DNA of 64,000 nucleotides from Nocardia caishijiensis NBRC 108228 (GTDB lineage: Bacteria; Actinomycetota; Actinomycetes; Mycobacteriales; Mycobacteriaceae), in contig NZ_BDBE01000027.1 of the NCBI RefSeq assembly GCF_001612825.1, forward strand, positions 1-64,000, written 5' to 3'. Below, piece after piece: positions 1 to 12,774 of the stretch (the first letter of the stretch is position 1; every line of letters starts with the position of its first letter). The translations under genes were made by a program, and so were the position numbers. The notes under the pieces are model-generated. The model was not told where the DNA came from. It made no database searches and saw only the letters and a program-made list of their open reading frames with translations.

Positions 1-246
1 AATCACACCCGAAGGCGTAATCAGAACAATCAAAAGACTAGAGTCCGAAAACCTAGCGATGCCGAACACCAGCAAAAAAATTCGCTGTTGTTCAAAATGT
101 CCACTCCTCAACCGGGGGTATGAGAAGCGGAACCAACAAAAATATTGGCACTGACATTCATCGACACACTATTGAGTTCTCAAAGAACACACGCACACAC
201 ATCCGACCCGACACTCAGTCGAGGTTTCCGTGCGGCAAGGGTTCGT
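1..246 (-). other. Leader region of an rRNA operon (16S gene beyond the left edge)
   Basis: No protein gene is credible in 1-428. Read on the minus strand, this stretch follows two promoter-like elements and carries the antitermination motif at 171-190, so it looks like the 5' leader of an rRNA operon transcribed towards position 1. This matches the murA-rrs order known in mycobacteria. It is AT-richer than the rest of the window. The 16S 5' end itself is not visible. Confidence 0.75.
171..190 (-). promoter_or_regulatory. rRNA antitermination (boxA-type) leader element
   Basis: The minus strand reads GTGTTCTTTGAGAACTCAAT, the motif found in the rrn leaders of actinobacteria, where NusA/NusB/S10 assemble to resist Rho. 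The motif identifies the transcription unit even though the rRNA gene itself is outside the window. Confidence 0.8.
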
Positions 247-276
247 ACTATAGCTCAGGCATCCCATCCGGAACAA
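247..276 (-). promoter_or_regulatory. rrn proximal promoter
   Basis: On the minus strand: -35 TTGTTC (271-276), an 18-bp spacer, and -10 TATAGT (247-252), placed just ahead of the antitermination leader. Read by eye; no transcription start is known. Confidence 0.6.
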
Positions 277-382
277 GTCCCGCAAGTGGTGACCCTGAGC
301 ACACGATCAGTCAGGCGCTCATCGTACTACCTCGTGTCTCAGCCGGGGCCGAGTCGGTGTCCGTGTCGCTCTGACTCGAACT

Positions 383-411
383 AAGTTACGTGCTGCCGAA
401 CACGAAGTCAA
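383..411 (-). promoter_or_regulatory. rrn distal promoter
   Basis: On the minus strand: -35 TTGACT (406-411), a 17-bp spacer, and -10 TAACTT (383-388). It starts only 18 bp past the murA stop codon. Together with the element at 247-276 it makes tandem rrn promoters, an arrangement common in mycolic-acid actinomycetes. Confidence 0.6.
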
Positions 412-428
412 ATCGCCTGGTCAGCAGG

Positions 429-1709
429 CTATTTCGGCGTACCCACGCGTTCGACCTGTCCACCGAGGGCTTGCATCTGCTCCACGAACTTGGGGTAGCC
501 GCGGTCGATGTGGAACACGTCGTGCACCTCGGTGACGCCGTCGGCGACCAGACCGGCCAGCACCAGCCCGGCTCCGGCACGGATGTCGGAGGACCACACC
601 GGTGCGCTGGACAGTCGGGGGATGCCACGGACCACGGCGTGGTGGCCGTCGGTGCGGGCATCGGCGCCGAGCCGGATCATCTCTTCGACGAAACGGAAGC
701 GCGCCTCGAAGACGTTCTCGGTGATCATCGAGGTGCCGTCGGCGATGGCGGCCAGGCCGATGGCCATCGGCTGCAGGTCGGTGGGGAACCCGGGGAACGG
801 GAGCGTCGCGAAGTTAACCGCGCGCGGGCGCTCCGGCTGCACCACCCGGAAGCCGTTGGGCTCGTAGGAGATTCGCGCACCGGCTGAGCGCAGCTTGTCC
901 AGCACCAGGGCCAGGTGCTTCGGGTTCACCCCGGTGACGCGCACGTCGCCGGTGGTCATCGCGGCGGCGATTCCCCAGGTGGCGGCCACGATGCGGTCGC
1001 CGATCACCCGGTGCGTGGTGGGGCGAAGGGTCTTGACGCCCTGCACGGTGAGTACCGAGGAACCGGCACCGTCGATCCGCGCACCCATCTGCGTGAGCAT
1101 GGTGCACAGGTCGACGATGTCGGGCTCGCGCGCCGCGTTGTCGATGACCGTCTCCCCCTCGGCGAGCACCGCCGCCATGAGGATGTTCTCGGTGGCGCCC
1201 ACCGACGGGAAGTCGAGCCGGATCCGCGCGCCCTGCAGTTCCTCGGCCTTGGCGACCACGCATCCGTGCTCGATCTCGCTGGTCGCACCGAGCAGGCGCA
1301 GACCCGCCTGGTGCATGTCGAGCGGACGCGAACCGATCGCGTCGCCGCCGGGCAACGCGACGACCGCGCGCTTACAGCGGGCCATCAGCGGACCGAGCAC
1401 ACATACCGAGGCACGGAACTGGGTGACCGCCGGGAAGTCGGCGTGATACTTCGGCTCCGGCGGGGTCACGATCGTCACCACCGAGCGGTCGCCGCTCTCG
1501 TCGTCGGAGATCGTCACATCACAGCCGAGGCCGCGCAGCACCTCCGCCATCAACGGGACATCGAGGATGTCCGGGCAGTTGGTGATGGTGGTTGTGCCCT
1601 CCGCCAGCAAAGCGGCGGCCATCAGCTTCAGCACGCTGTTCTTCGCGCCGCCGACCGCGACCTCGCCGACGAGCTGATTACCGCCGGAGACCAGAAACCG
1701 TTCGCTCAC
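429..1709 (-). CDS. murA: UDP-N-acetylglucosamine 1-carboxyvinyltransferase
   Basis: MurA transfers enolpyruvate from PEP to UDP-GlcNAc, the first committed step of peptidoglycan synthesis in the cytoplasm. The 426-aa length and EPSP-synthase-type fold are usual; Lys23-Asn24 match the substrate-binding KN pair. The active-site loop reads PGGDAIG with Asp at residue 123 where most bacteria have Cys (E. coli Cys115). The same Cys-to-Asp exchange makes M. tuberculosis MurA insensitive to fosfomycin, so intrinsic fosfomycin resistance is expected (inference). It is the last gene of the minus-strand block, immediately upstream of the rrn promoters. Confidence 0.97.
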   Translation of the reverse strand: MSERFLVSGGNQLVGEVAVGGAKNSVLKLMAAALLAEGTTTITNCPDILDVPLMAEVLRGLGCDVTISDDESGDRSVVTIVTPPEPKYHADFPAVTQFRASVCVLGPLMARCKRAVVALPGGDAIGSRPLDMHQAGLRLLGATSEIEHGCVVAKAEELQGARIRLDFPSVGATENILMAAVLAEGETVIDNAAREPDIVDLCTMLTQMGARIDGAGSSVLTVQGVKTLRPTTHRVIGDRIVAATWGIAAAMTTGDVRVTGVNPKHLALVLDKLRSAGARISYEPNGFRVVQPERPRAVNFATLPFPGFPTDLQPMAIGLAAIADGTSMITENVFEARFRFVEEMIRLGADARTDGHHAVVRGIPRLSSAPVWSSDIRAGAGLVLAGLVADGVTEVHDVFHIDRGYPKFVEQMQALGGQVERVGTPK

Positions 1710-1805
1710 CCCGCCAGCTTATCGACCGATGCGCCATGACACGCCCCCCTGTCACCAAACCGGTCGGATCGAGCCGGAACTCGTGCCCGCCGAGCCGCTT
1801 TCGCG

Positions 1806-2402
1806 CTAGCGTCCGCCGCCCGGCTGCCACAGCACGTCACCCTCGGGGTTGGTGTAGCGGCTGAGGATGAACAGCAGGTCCGACAGTCGATTGAGGTATT
1901 TCGCGGGCAGCACGCTCGTGTCGTCCGGGTACGCGTCGACCGCGGCCCAGGCCGATCGTTCGGCGCGTCGGGCAACCGTCCGCGCGGTGTGCAACAGCGC
2001 GGCCAACGGTGTGCCGCCGGGCAGGATGAACGAATTCAGTGGCGCGAGCGACTCGTTGAACTCGTCGCACCACGCCTCGAGCCGGTCGATGTAGGACTGC
2101 GTGATACGCAGCGGCGGGTACTTCGGATTCGCGACCACCGGGGTCGACAGGTCCGCGCCCGCGTCGAACAGGTCGTTCTGGATCTGGCGTAGCACCGACA
2201 GGATCTCGGGCGCTGGCGTACCGAGGGCAACCGCCACACCGAGCGCGGCATTGGCCTCGTCGCAATCGGCGTAGGCGACCAGGCGCGCGTCGGTCTTGGC
2301 GACTCGGGAGAAATCGCTCAGGCCCGTTGTTCCGTCGTCACCGGTTCGGGTGTAGATCCGGGTGAGGTGGACCGAGGATCGAGGCTGGGAGTCGTCCGGC
2401 AT
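1806..2402 (-). CDS. Cob(I)alamin adenosyltransferase, PduO type
   Basis: This enzyme transfers the adenosyl group of ATP to cob(I)alamin to give adenosylcobalamin, cofactor of mutases such as the IcmF encoded at 33203. The 198-aa product has the family's N-terminal ATP-binding signature TRTGDDGTTGL (residues 18-28) and the later arginine-rich RRAER motif. I chose the ATG at 2402 because it lies one base from the stop of the upstream gene and has an AAAGGG element 11 nt before it; an in-frame GTG at 2429 would overlap that gene. The position corresponds to Rv1314c in M. tuberculosis. Confidence 0.92.
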   Translation of the reverse strand: MPDDSQPRSSVHLTRIYTRTGDDGTTGLSDFSRVAKTDARLVAYADCDEANAALGVAVALGTPAPEILSVLRQIQNDLFDAGADLSTPVVANPKYPPLRITQSYIDRLEAWCDEFNESLAPLNSFILPGGTPLAALLHTARTVARRAERSAWAAVDAYPDDTSVLPAKYLNRLSDLLFILSRYTNPEGDVLWQPGGGR

Positions 2403-2403
2403 C

Positions 2404-2838
2404 TCAGATCGGGCCCTTTCGCTTGGCACGGTCCGACGGCCGCGACTCCATCCACGACAGAAAAGCCGCCATCGATCCGCGGTCCAGTGCCAATTCGAAG
2501 CTGGCGTGCGGGTCGGTGACGGCTACCACGACGATGTCGTCGGTCATGATGTCGAACTCGTCGCCTTGCGGGCGCCTGCGTTCGACGATTTCGAGGCCCT
2601 GACGATGAATCGTGCTGTCCGGGCCGAATTTGAGGCTGGTGAGTTTGAAGAAGACGAGCCGGTCCTCGTCGTAGCGGATGAGCCCGTGCCGCCAGCCCTG
2701 GCCGCCGCGCGCGGGCAGCACCCGCAGCAGCGCGGCCGTCCCGCCTCGGCGCAGCATCACCAGCCGGTAGGTGGAAGCGCCTGCGATGAACACGAGCGTC
2801 AGCACCAGAATGATCAGGAGAACCATCCCGGTTTGCAA
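2404..2838 (-). CDS. DUF2550 family membrane-anchored protein
   Basis: A 144-aa protein with one N-terminal membrane segment (about residues 4-26) followed by a soluble domain that resembles DUF2550 (Rv1312 in M. tuberculosis). In mycobacteria and relatives it regularly follows atpC. Function is unknown. Here it is separated from atpC by a strong palindromic terminator (2942-2989), so it probably has its own promoter or depends on read-through. Its stop is one base from the start of the adenosyltransferase gene, which suggests co-translation. Confidence 0.85.
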   Translation of the reverse strand: MQTGMVLLIILVLTLVFIAGASTYRLVMLRRGGTAALLRVLPARGGQGWRHGLIRYDEDRLVFFKLTSLKFGPDSTIHRQGLEIVERRRPQGDEFDIMTDDIVVVAVTDPHASFELALDRGSMAAFLSWMESRPSDRAKRKGPI

Positions 2839-2941
2839 TGCCGTACGCCCTTTCGCTCCACGCGGGTGCCGTGGACACCCCTGTCATATTCAATCACGGC
2901 GGCCGGAAAGGGTTCCGCTCGGATCCGTCGTTCGCCGGATA

Positions 2942-2989
2942 AAACACTGTCGGCGGTGAACTCCAGGGAGTTCACCGCCGACAGTGTTT
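2942..2989 (-). terminator. Terminator downstream of atpC (23-bp perfect stem)
   Basis: Arms 2942-2964 and 2967-2989 are perfect complements around a 2-nt centre and begin 15 bp after the atpC stop. On the minus strand the stem ends in AAACACTGT and is followed by AT-rich sequence. It should end most transcription of the ATP synthase operon; the symmetry would work in both directions. Confidence 0.85.
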
Positions 2990-3004
2990 GTCGCTGTTTC
3001 GCGA

Positions 3005-3397
3005 TCAGGACGCCGTGGTCGCCTCGACGGCCCGGACCTGACCCTGCGCCGCGCGCAGCTGCGCCTCGTCGGCGTCCGCGTCGGCGAGCACCTTGCGTGC
3101 CGCGTCGACATCGACCTCGCCCGCGAGATCGGCCGACTCGGCCAGCACGCGAACGGTATCGGCGGTCACCGAGAAGAAGCCGCCGTGCACCGCGGCGACG
3201 ATCCGCTCGCCCTCGGTCGGCACGATGGTCACCGTGCCGCCCTCGACGAGCTGACCGAGCAGCGGCTCATGGCCCGCCATGATGCCGATCTGGCCCTCGG
3301 TGGTCTGCGCGCTGACGAACGAAGCCTGGCCGGACCAGAGCTTGCGTTCGACAGCCACGAGATCGACCGTCATCGTCCTGGAGTTGGACTCTGCCAT
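3005..3397 (-). CDS. atpC: F1Fo ATP synthase subunit epsilon
   Basis: The epsilon subunit (130 aa) sits on the central stalk and modulates ATP hydrolysis. The N-terminal beta-sandwich (about residues 8-90, with [10 protein letters not shown]) and a short C-terminal helical part are visible. It is the last atp gene, 6 bp after atpD and followed by the terminator at 2942-2989. Confidence 0.96.
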   Translation of the reverse strand: MAESNSRTMTVDLVAVERKLWSGQASFVSAQTTEGQIGIMAGHEPLLGQLVEGGTVTIVPTEGERIVAAVHGGFFSVTADTVRVLAESADLAGEVDVDAARKVLADADADEAQLRAAQGQVRAVEATTAS

Positions 3398-3403
3398 CGT
3401 GGA

Positions 3404-4876
<1,473 letters not shown>

Positions 4877-5845
4877 CTAGTCGCGGTCCGAGCTCGACGC
4901 CAGCGCGTTCACGCCGCCGACGATTTCGCTGATTTCCTGCGTGATCTGGGCCTGACGCACCGAGTTCGCCTCGCGCTGGAGCACACTGGCCAGCTCGTTG
5001 GCGTTGTCGGTCGCCGCCTTCATTGCGGTGCGCCGAGCCGCGGACTCGGATGCCGCTGCCTCGAGCAACGATGCGTAGATTCGCGTGTTGACGTACTTGG
5101 GCAGCAGCGCGCCAAGCAGCACATCGGCGTCCGGCTCGAACTCGTACTGCGCCGACACGACCACGTTCGGCGAATCCGACATGATGTCGTCGCCGAGCTC
5201 GTAGTTCTCGTCGACGAAGCTGACCTGGATCGGCGCCAGGCGGCGCACCTCCGGGGTCTGGGTCAGCATCGAGACGAACTTGGTGTACACGATGTGCAGC
5301 TCGTCGACACCCGCCATGGTCCCACCGTCGAGCGAGGGAACCTCGCCGTCGGCGCCTGCCATGAAGGCCTCGACCAGGTGCTGGCACGCGGCCGACGCAT
5401 CGGTGTACTTCGGCTGCTGCGAGAAGCCGGTCCACGACGCCTGGAACGGGCGGTTGCGGAACTTGTAGTACGTGAGGCCCTTGTTGCCCATCACATACAG
5501 CACCGGTTCCTTACCCTCGCCACGCAGGGTGGTCATGAGCTCCTCGGCGCGCTTGAGCACGTTGGAGTTGTAGCCACCACACATACCGCTGTCGCTGGTG
5601 ATCACCAGGACAGCGGCCCGCCGGGCGTTGGCACGCTCGGTCAGCAGCGGGTGCGACAGGTTCTTCGAGGCGCTGGCCAGCTCACCGAGGACCTTGGTGA
5701 TCTCCTCGGCGTACGGCTTGGCGGCCGCGACCCGGGCCTGGGCCTTGGAAATTCGCGAGGTCGCGATCAGTTCCTGAGCCTTGGTGATCTTCTTGATCGA
5801 ATTCACACCACGAATGCGGGAGCGCAATTCGCGCAAACTTGCCAC
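4877..5845 (-). CDS. atpG: F1Fo ATP synthase subunit gamma
   Basis: The rotating central-stalk subunit, 322 aa. N-terminal and C-terminal helices pair as a coiled coil around the Rossmann-like core ([15 protein letters not shown] at about residues 79-93). Residues about 164-179 form an insertion ([16 protein letters not shown]) absent from E. coli gamma. It corresponds to the extra loop described for mycobacterial gamma, implicated in ATP synthesis efficiency. Lies between atpA and atpD. Confidence 0.98.
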   Translation of the reverse strand: MASLRELRSRIRGVNSIKKITKAQELIATSRISKAQARVAAAKPYAEEITKVLGELASASKNLSHPLLTERANARRAAVLVITSDSGMCGGYNSNVLKRAEELMTTLRGEGKEPVLYVMGNKGLTYYKFRNRPFQASWTGFSQQPKYTDASAACQHLVEAFMAGADGEVPSLDGGTMAGVDELHIVYTKFVSMLTQTPEVRRLAPIQVSFVDENYELGDDIMSDSPNVVVSAQYEFEPDADVLLGALLPKYVNTRIYASLLEAAASESAARRTAMKAATDNANELASVLQREANSVRQAQITQEISEIVGGVNALASSSDRD

Positions 5846-5904
5846 TACGATTCACTCCCTTCATTCGCCGTATCGATAGTTGCCGACATCAGTGCTGACC
5901 CGGC

Positions 5905-7545
<1,641 letters not shown>

Positions 7546-7609
7546 GTTGTTCCTGCTCTCGCTGTGGTCTCGAATGTCGGGGGTTGGGAAGTGCTTCGTG
7601 CGCGTCCGT

Positions 7610-8422
7610 TCAGGACATCGCGCGGCGCAGCTTCTCCAGTCGGCCGGTGGCGCTGCCGTCGATGACGTCGTCTCCGACGCGCACGACGACGCCGCTCAGC
7701 AGCGTCGGGTCGACCTGCACGTGCACGGTGACCGCCTTGCCGTAGATCCGCTGCAGGGAAGCCGCCAGCTTCTCCTTCTGCTGATCGGTCAGCGTGACCG
7801 CGGCGTGCACATGGGCGACGATCTGGTCACGACGGGCCGCCGCCAGATCGGACAGGGCGTCGAAGGCGACGCCGATGTTGTTGGTCCGCAGCCGGACGAC
7901 GGCCTGCTCGGCGAGCGCGGCGGTGACCGGCTCGGTCTTGCCGTTGAGCAGCCGCTCGATCAGCTCACGCCGCGCCGAGGCGGGCTTGCCGTGATCGGAC
8001 AGTGCCTGCTCCAGCTGCGGGTTGTCGGCGATGATCCGGCCGAGCCGGAACAGCTCGTCTTCCACCGCGTCGAGCCGCCCGCCGTCGGCGGCGGACTCGA
8101 GCAGAGCCTCCTGCCCGAGCAGCTCCAGGGTGTCGACCAGGTCGCGGGTACGGGACCAGTCCTGCGCCACGGCGGTGGTCAGCACTGCCTGCGTGGCAGC
8201 GCTGACCTTGCCGCCGAAGATCCGCTCGCTGAGTTCAGCGCGCGCCGAACCCGGCACCGAGGCGTCCGCGAGCGCCACACGCAGCGAACGCTGGTCGTCC
8301 AGCACGGCGACAACGGCGAACAGTTCCGACCCCGTTGTGGCCGCGACAGTTTCGCTTCCGGTCAACGCGGCCCGGAGCGCCTCGCGAGACCGGGCACTGG
8401 CCTCGCGGCTCGCTGCGTACAT
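7610..8422 (-). CDS. atpH: F1Fo ATP synthase subunit delta
   Basis: Peripheral-stalk subunit joining F1 to the b dimer, 270 aa from the chosen ATG. The start at 8422 gives the family opening MYAASREA; an in-frame GTG at 8431 is the alternative. The protein is longer than E. coli delta (177 aa) because of an N-terminal region typical of actinobacteria. In Mycobacterium this protein is fused to a second b-type subunit; here atpF and atpH are separate, with a 19-bp gap. Confidence 0.95.
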   Translation of the reverse strand: MYAASREASARSREALRAALTGSETVAATTGSELFAVVAVLDDQRSLRVALADASVPGSARAELSERIFGGKVSAATQAVLTTAVAQDWSRTRDLVDTLELLGQEALLESAADGGRLDAVEDELFRLGRIIADNPQLEQALSDHGKPASARRELIERLLNGKTEPVTAALAEQAVVRLRTNNIGVAFDALSDLAAARRDQIVAHVHAAVTLTDQQKEKLAASLQRIYGKAVTVHVQVDPTLLSGVVVRVGDDVIDGSATGRLEKLRRAMS

Positions 8423-8441
8423 GCTTCTCACTTTCGCGTCG

Positions 8442-8999
8442 CTACCTTCCGACCCCGATGGCGTCGGTGTCGTCGAGCTCCTTGAGGAACTTGTCGATCG
8501 ACGCCGCCTGCTTGGCTTCGTCCGAAACCGACTGACCGATGATCTTCTCGGCCAGCTCGACGGCCGTGCGGCCGACCTCGGAACGCAGCTCCGTCAGGAT
8601 CTGCTGGCGCTGGGCTTCCAGCTGGGAGTGACCGGCGGCGACGATGCGGTCGCTTTCGGCCTGGGCGTCCTGGCGCATCTGCGCGAGGATCTGCTGCCCC
8701 TGGGTGCGCGCATCCTCACGGATACGTGCGGCCTCGAGCCGGGCGTCGGCCAGCTGCTGCTGGTACTGCTGCAGCGTCTGCTGTGCCTCGGCCTGGGCTG
8801 CTTCGGCCCTGGCGATACCGCCTTCGATCTTGTCCGTGCGCTCTTCGAGGGTCTTGGTCACACGTGGGATCACGTATTTCCAGAACAGCAGACCGATGAC
8901 GATCACACAGACGATCGACCAGACGATGTCGTACGTTGCGGGGACGAGAGGATTCACATCCTCTCCCCCTTCGGCGGCGAGCATCATGATTTCGCGCAT
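8442..8999 (-). CDS. atpF: F1Fo ATP synthase subunit b
   Basis: Peripheral-stalk subunit, 185 aa. One N-terminal membrane helix (about residues 22-45, [16 protein letters not shown]) is followed by a long Gln/Ala-rich amphipathic helix expected to dimerise as a coiled coil. Five bp separate it from atpE. Confidence 0.96.
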   Translation of the reverse strand: MREIMMLAAEGGEDVNPLVPATYDIVWSIVCVIVIGLLFWKYVIPRVTKTLEERTDKIEGGIARAEAAQAEAQQTLQQYQQQLADARLEAARIREDARTQGQQILAQMRQDAQAESDRIVAAGHSQLEAQRQQILTELRSEVGRTAVELAEKIIGQSVSDEAKQAASIDKFLKELDDTDAIGVGR

Positions 9000-9004
9000 C
9001 GGAA

Positions 9005-9277
<273 letters not shown>

Positions 9278-9335
9278 TCACCCGCCGGTCGGCGTGTGCA
9301 GCAGGTTTGGCGGTATGTAGGTGGTTCGGTCGGGT

Positions 9336-10190
9336 CTAGTGGTCGGCAGCGTGCTGCGACTGGCCGATGTACACGGCGGCCAGCAGCGCGAAGACGTAGG
9401 CCTGCAGGAAGATCACCAGCAGCTCGAACAGCGTGAAGCCGATGGCGGCCAGCAGCGAGAAGGGCGAGAAGACCTTCATCCACGCGGTCGCGTCGAACAG
9501 GAAGAACCAGGTGGCGCTGAAGAACAGCACCAGCATGATGTGGCCGGCCAGCATGTTAGCCATGAGACGGACGGTCAGCGTGAACGGCCGCAGGATGAAG
9601 GTCGAGATGAACTCGATCGGAATCAGCAGCACGTGCAGCGCGATCGGCACGTCGGGGACGACGATGCTGTGGCGGATGTAGGAGAAGAATCCGTACTTCC
9701 TGATGCCCACGTAGTTGTAGACGATGTAGACGATCGCGGCGAGGACCAGCGGCATGCCGATGCGCGCGTTCGACGAGATGTTCAACCCGGGAATCACACC
9801 GGAGAAGTTCAGAAAGAGAACCGTGAAGAAGATCGTCGCGAGCAGCGGGAGGAACTTCTTGCCGGATTCTTTGCCGAGCACCTCGTCGGCGATCTGCTCC
9901 TTGACGAAAACCACACCGGCTTCCATCACATTCTGCAGGCCGCGCGGCACGATCTTCGGTGAGCGGAAAGCCAGCACGAAGACGGCCACCAGAACGGCGG
10001 TCATCAACAGCCGGACCAGCATCAGGCGATCGAGTTCGAACGGCGTACCCTCGAACAGCACCGCTGGAGGGAAGAAGTCGGACAGCGATGGCGCGTGGAA
10101 CTCGCCCGCCGCCAAAGTGATGACGCTCAGCGTTCTCTCCCGTGTTCGGGCCGCGGGTACGACTGTCATTCCCGCGGTTCGATCGGACAT
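9336..10190 (-). CDS. atpB: F1Fo ATP synthase subunit a
   Basis: Membrane stator subunit forming the proton half-channels with the c ring, 284 aa as drawn. The essential arginine is Arg208 in LTVRLMANMLAGH. Several membrane helices follow the usual pattern. The ATG at 10190 is the outermost start; an ATG at 10169 would shorten the N-terminus by seven residues, and I cannot decide between them. It is the first of the eight structural genes. Confidence 0.96.
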   Translation of the reverse strand: MSDRTAGMTVVPAARTRERTLSVITLAAGEFHAPSLSDFFPPAVLFEGTPFELDRLMLVRLLMTAVLVAVFVLAFRSPKIVPRGLQNVMEAGVVFVKEQIADEVLGKESGKKFLPLLATIFFTVLFLNFSGVIPGLNISSNARIGMPLVLAAIVYIVYNYVGIRKYGFFSYIRHSIVVPDVPIALHVLLIPIEFISTFILRPFTLTVRLMANMLAGHIMLVLFFSATWFFLFDATAWMKVFSPFSLLAAIGFTLFELLVIFLQAYVFALLAAVYIGQSQHAADH

Positions 10191-10477
10191 TGACGATCAA
10201 TGGGGGTCGACTTTTGTCGGCTCGAAATTCGACAGCCGCTGATACGAGGGATACCTGTATTAGCTTCTGTACGGGCGTCGGCGACATCGTCGACATGCTT
10301 CAACCGGGCACATTCCACCCGGATCGGCAGTAAGCATAGCGGCCCGGGGTGGGATCTCGGTGATCCCCCCTTGGTAACCCGAGGCATAGCCCGAATCCCC
10401 GGACCGCGCCCCTAGCTTGGGTGCTTGCTTACCAACACTTTACCAAGCTATCTACGACAGTGCGTAGCTGGGTGGGA

Positions 10478-10945
10478 TTATTCCTGCTCGGAAGCCGTTT
10501 CGCTGTCTCCCGCGCGTGTCGTGACGTACGGGACCTTGTGTCGCACAACGCCATAGGTCTCGGCGCCGAGCACGATCAGCAGGGCTCCGACCACGGTGAA
10601 GAACAGCGCGGGCCTGCTGTAGAAGTCGAACTGGTTGAGCACGCCGACGACGACGAGCACCACCAGCAGTTTCGCTACCCAGCCGACCAGCATGACCATG
10701 CCCGCCATCTGCGGCGGCAGCTTCGCGCCGAACAGCACCGAGACCACGGTGGTGAGGATGAATCCGCCGCCGATCGCGGCACCGAGCAGCGCGCCCCACA
10801 GGCCGGGCATCCCGGCGAGGAGGGTGGCGATCACCACCGACGCAACCACGAGCACGCCGAGGCCGATCAGGCCGTAGCGCAGCGCGGCACGCAGCGGGGC
10901 GTCGGGGCCTGGCACGGTTTCGGGTGTAAAACTCACGGCCCGCAC
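10478..10945 (-). CDS. AtpI-like membrane protein of the ATP synthase operon
   Basis: A 155-aa integral membrane protein with about four hydrophobic segments, in the position of M. tuberculosis Rv1303 between wecA and atpB. AtpI-type proteins assist c-ring assembly; sequence similarity is weak and the assignment rests mainly on position and topology. The start is a GTG at 10945; another in-frame GTG lies at 10936. The 287 bp between this gene and atpB hold no gene. Confidence 0.75.
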   Translation of the reverse strand: MRAVSFTPETVPGPDAPLRAALRYGLIGLGVLVVASVVIATLLAGMPGLWGALLGAAIGGGFILTTVVSVLFGAKLPPQMAGMVMLVGWVAKLLVVLVVVGVLNQFDFYSRPALFFTVVGALLIVLGAETYGVVRHKVPYVTTRAGDSETASEQE

Positions 10946-10964
10946 TTTACCAAGCGGTCCGGAG

Positions 10965-12095
10965 TCAGTGCTGGGCCGACTCGGTCCGGCGCATCGAGGG
11001 GATCACCGTCACCACCAGCGCGAACACCAATCCGCCCGCCACCAGCAACACCACCAGGCGCCGGTCCATCAGCGACGTTCCCACCGCGCCGAAGGCGAGC
11101 ACACCGACCCATAAATAGATGAGCAACACCACGCGCCGCTGTGAATGTCCGATCTGTAGCAATCGGTGATGCAGGTGCATTTTGTCCGGTGTGGAAAAAC
11201 TCACGCCCGCGCGCACGCGGCGCACGATCGCCAGCAACAGATCCAGCACCGGAATGAACATCACCGCACCGACCAGCAGCAGCGGCGAGAGCAAACCCAC
11301 AATGTCGCGCGGGCCGTAGCCCTGCAGCGGAATTCGGCCCGACGCACCGGTGGAAACCGCAGCCAGCATCAATCCGATCATCATCGACCCGGTATCGCCC
11401 ATGAAGATTCGGGCCGGGGAGAAATTGTGCGGCAGAAATCCGAGACACGCCCCGGCCAGCGCGGCGGCCAGCAAAGCCGGTGGATAGGTGTCGACCGAGC
11501 CGCCCTGGTCGTAGAGCAAACCGACGGAGAACGCGAAAACGGCCACCGCGCAGATCAAACCGAGGCCCGCGGCCAAGCCGTCCAATCCGTCGACGAAGTT
11601 CATCGCGTTGACGAGGGTGACGGTGATGCCGACGGTCACCAGACCGCCCTGCAGCGCGTCGAGCACGACGGTCGAATCGTTGAACGGGTCGTAGATCACG
11701 TACCAGCTCAGGCCCATCACGGCCATTACGCCCGCGGCGGTGACCTGACCGGCGAATTTGGTGAGCGCGTCGAGCCCCCAGCGGTCGTCGACGATGCCGA
11801 CGAGCACGATGATCGTCGCGGCGACGAGCACGGCCGGAATATCGGGCGCGTAGTCGAATCCGCGTCGTAGCGCGGGCAATTGGTGCGCGAACAAGATCGC
11901 GGCGACGACGCCGACGTACATGCCGACGCCACCCATCCGGGGAATCGGTTTGACGTGCACATCGCGTTCACGCGGAATCGCCACGGCGCCGAAACCGATG
12001 GCGAGCACCCGGACACCGCCGGTGGCCAGGAAGGTCACCGTCGCCGAGACGAGCAGCACGAGCAGGAGCTCACGCAGGGGAACGACTGAGCTCAT
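10965..12095 (-). CDS. wecA: UDP-GlcNAc:decaprenyl-phosphate GlcNAc-1-phosphate transferase
   Basis: Transfers GlcNAc-1-phosphate to the polyprenyl carrier; in mycolata this starts the linker that attaches arabinogalactan to peptidoglycan. The 376-aa polytopic protein shows the family's catalytic elements: Asp pair DD at residues 103-104, NAMNFVDGLDGLA at 163-175, and the HLHHRLL cytoplasmic loop at 307-313. It corresponds to Rv1302. It lies 13 bp downstream of tsaC, probably in one transcript running into the atp genes. Confidence 0.93.
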   Translation of the reverse strand: MSSVVPLRELLLVLLVSATVTFLATGGVRVLAIGFGAVAIPRERDVHVKPIPRMGGVGMYVGVVAAILFAHQLPALRRGFDYAPDIPAVLVAATIIVLVGIVDDRWGLDALTKFAGQVTAAGVMAVMGLSWYVIYDPFNDSTVVLDALQGGLVTVGITVTLVNAMNFVDGLDGLAAGLGLICAVAVFAFSVGLLYDQGGSVDTYPPALLAAALAGACLGFLPHNFSPARIFMGDTGSMMIGLMLAAVSTGASGRIPLQGYGPRDIVGLLSPLLLVGAVMFIPVLDLLLAIVRRVRAGVSFSTPDKMHLHHRLLQIGHSQRRVVLLIYLWVGVLAFGAVGTSLMDRRLVVLLVAGGLVFALVVTVIPSMRRTESAQH

Positions 12096-12108
12096 CGCAG
12101 GCGGGCGA

Positions 12109-12774
12109 TCACCGGTTGGTGGAGCTGGTCAGGGCATCGGGTGCCATCCCGAGGACCTCGGCGATGTCGGCCGATGGCACCGCGCCCTCCCGCAACACCC
12201 GAGGTTGGTCCGCGGTGAGGTCGACGATCGTCGAGGCGACGGCGTGCTCGGCCGGTCCACCGTCGAGGTACACACTCGCCAGCGAGCCGAGCTGTTCGCG
12301 CGCCTGTCCGACGGTGGTCGCGGGCGGCTGCCCCGACACGTTGGCGCTCGACACCGCGAGCGGGCCGACCGCGCGCAGCAGTTCCAGTGCCACCGGGTGC
12401 AACGGCATGCGCAGCATCACCGTTCCTCGAGTGTCGCCGAGGTCCCAGGCCAGCGAGGGCGCCGCCTGCACGACGAGACTCAGCGCACCCGGCCAGAACG
12501 CCCGGATCAGCTCGCGCGCCTGCGGGCGTACCGAGAACACGAGTCCGTCGATGGTGTGCCACGAGCCGACCAGCACCGGGACCGGCATATCGCGACCGCG
12601 CCGCTTGGCGGCAAGCAGGTCGGCGACAGCGGACGAGTCGAAAGCGTCGGCGGCGATGCCGTAGAGGGTGTCGGTCGGCATCACGACGAGGCGACCCGAC
12701 TTCAGCGCACTCGTGGCCGCGGTGATCCCCGCGTCCCGAGACGCCTCATCGGCACAGTCGTAGACAGTACTCAA
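12109..12774 (-). CDS. tsaC: L-threonylcarbamoyladenylate synthase (Sua5/YrdC family)
   Basis: Makes threonylcarbamoyl-AMP from threonine, bicarbonate and ATP for the t6A modification of tRNAs reading ANN codons. The conserved motif VVMPTDTLYGI lies at residues 30-40 of a 221-aa protein. I place the start at the TTG at 12774. A full GAGGAGG ribosome site lies nine bases upstream, and the protein then opens STVYDC as in relatives. Starts further upstream would add an arginine-rich tail without family support. It corresponds to Rv1301. Confidence 0.93.
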   Translation of the reverse strand: MSTVYDCADEASRDAGITAATSALKSGRLVVMPTDTLYGIAADAFDSSAVADLLAAKRRGRDMPVPVLVGSWHTIDGLVFSVRPQARELIRAFWPGALSLVVQAAPSLAWDLGDTRGTVMLRMPLHPVALELLRAVGPLAVSSANVSGQPPATTVGQAREQLGSLASVYLDGGPAEHAVASTIVDLTADQPRVLREGAVPSADIAEVLGMAPDALTSSTNR

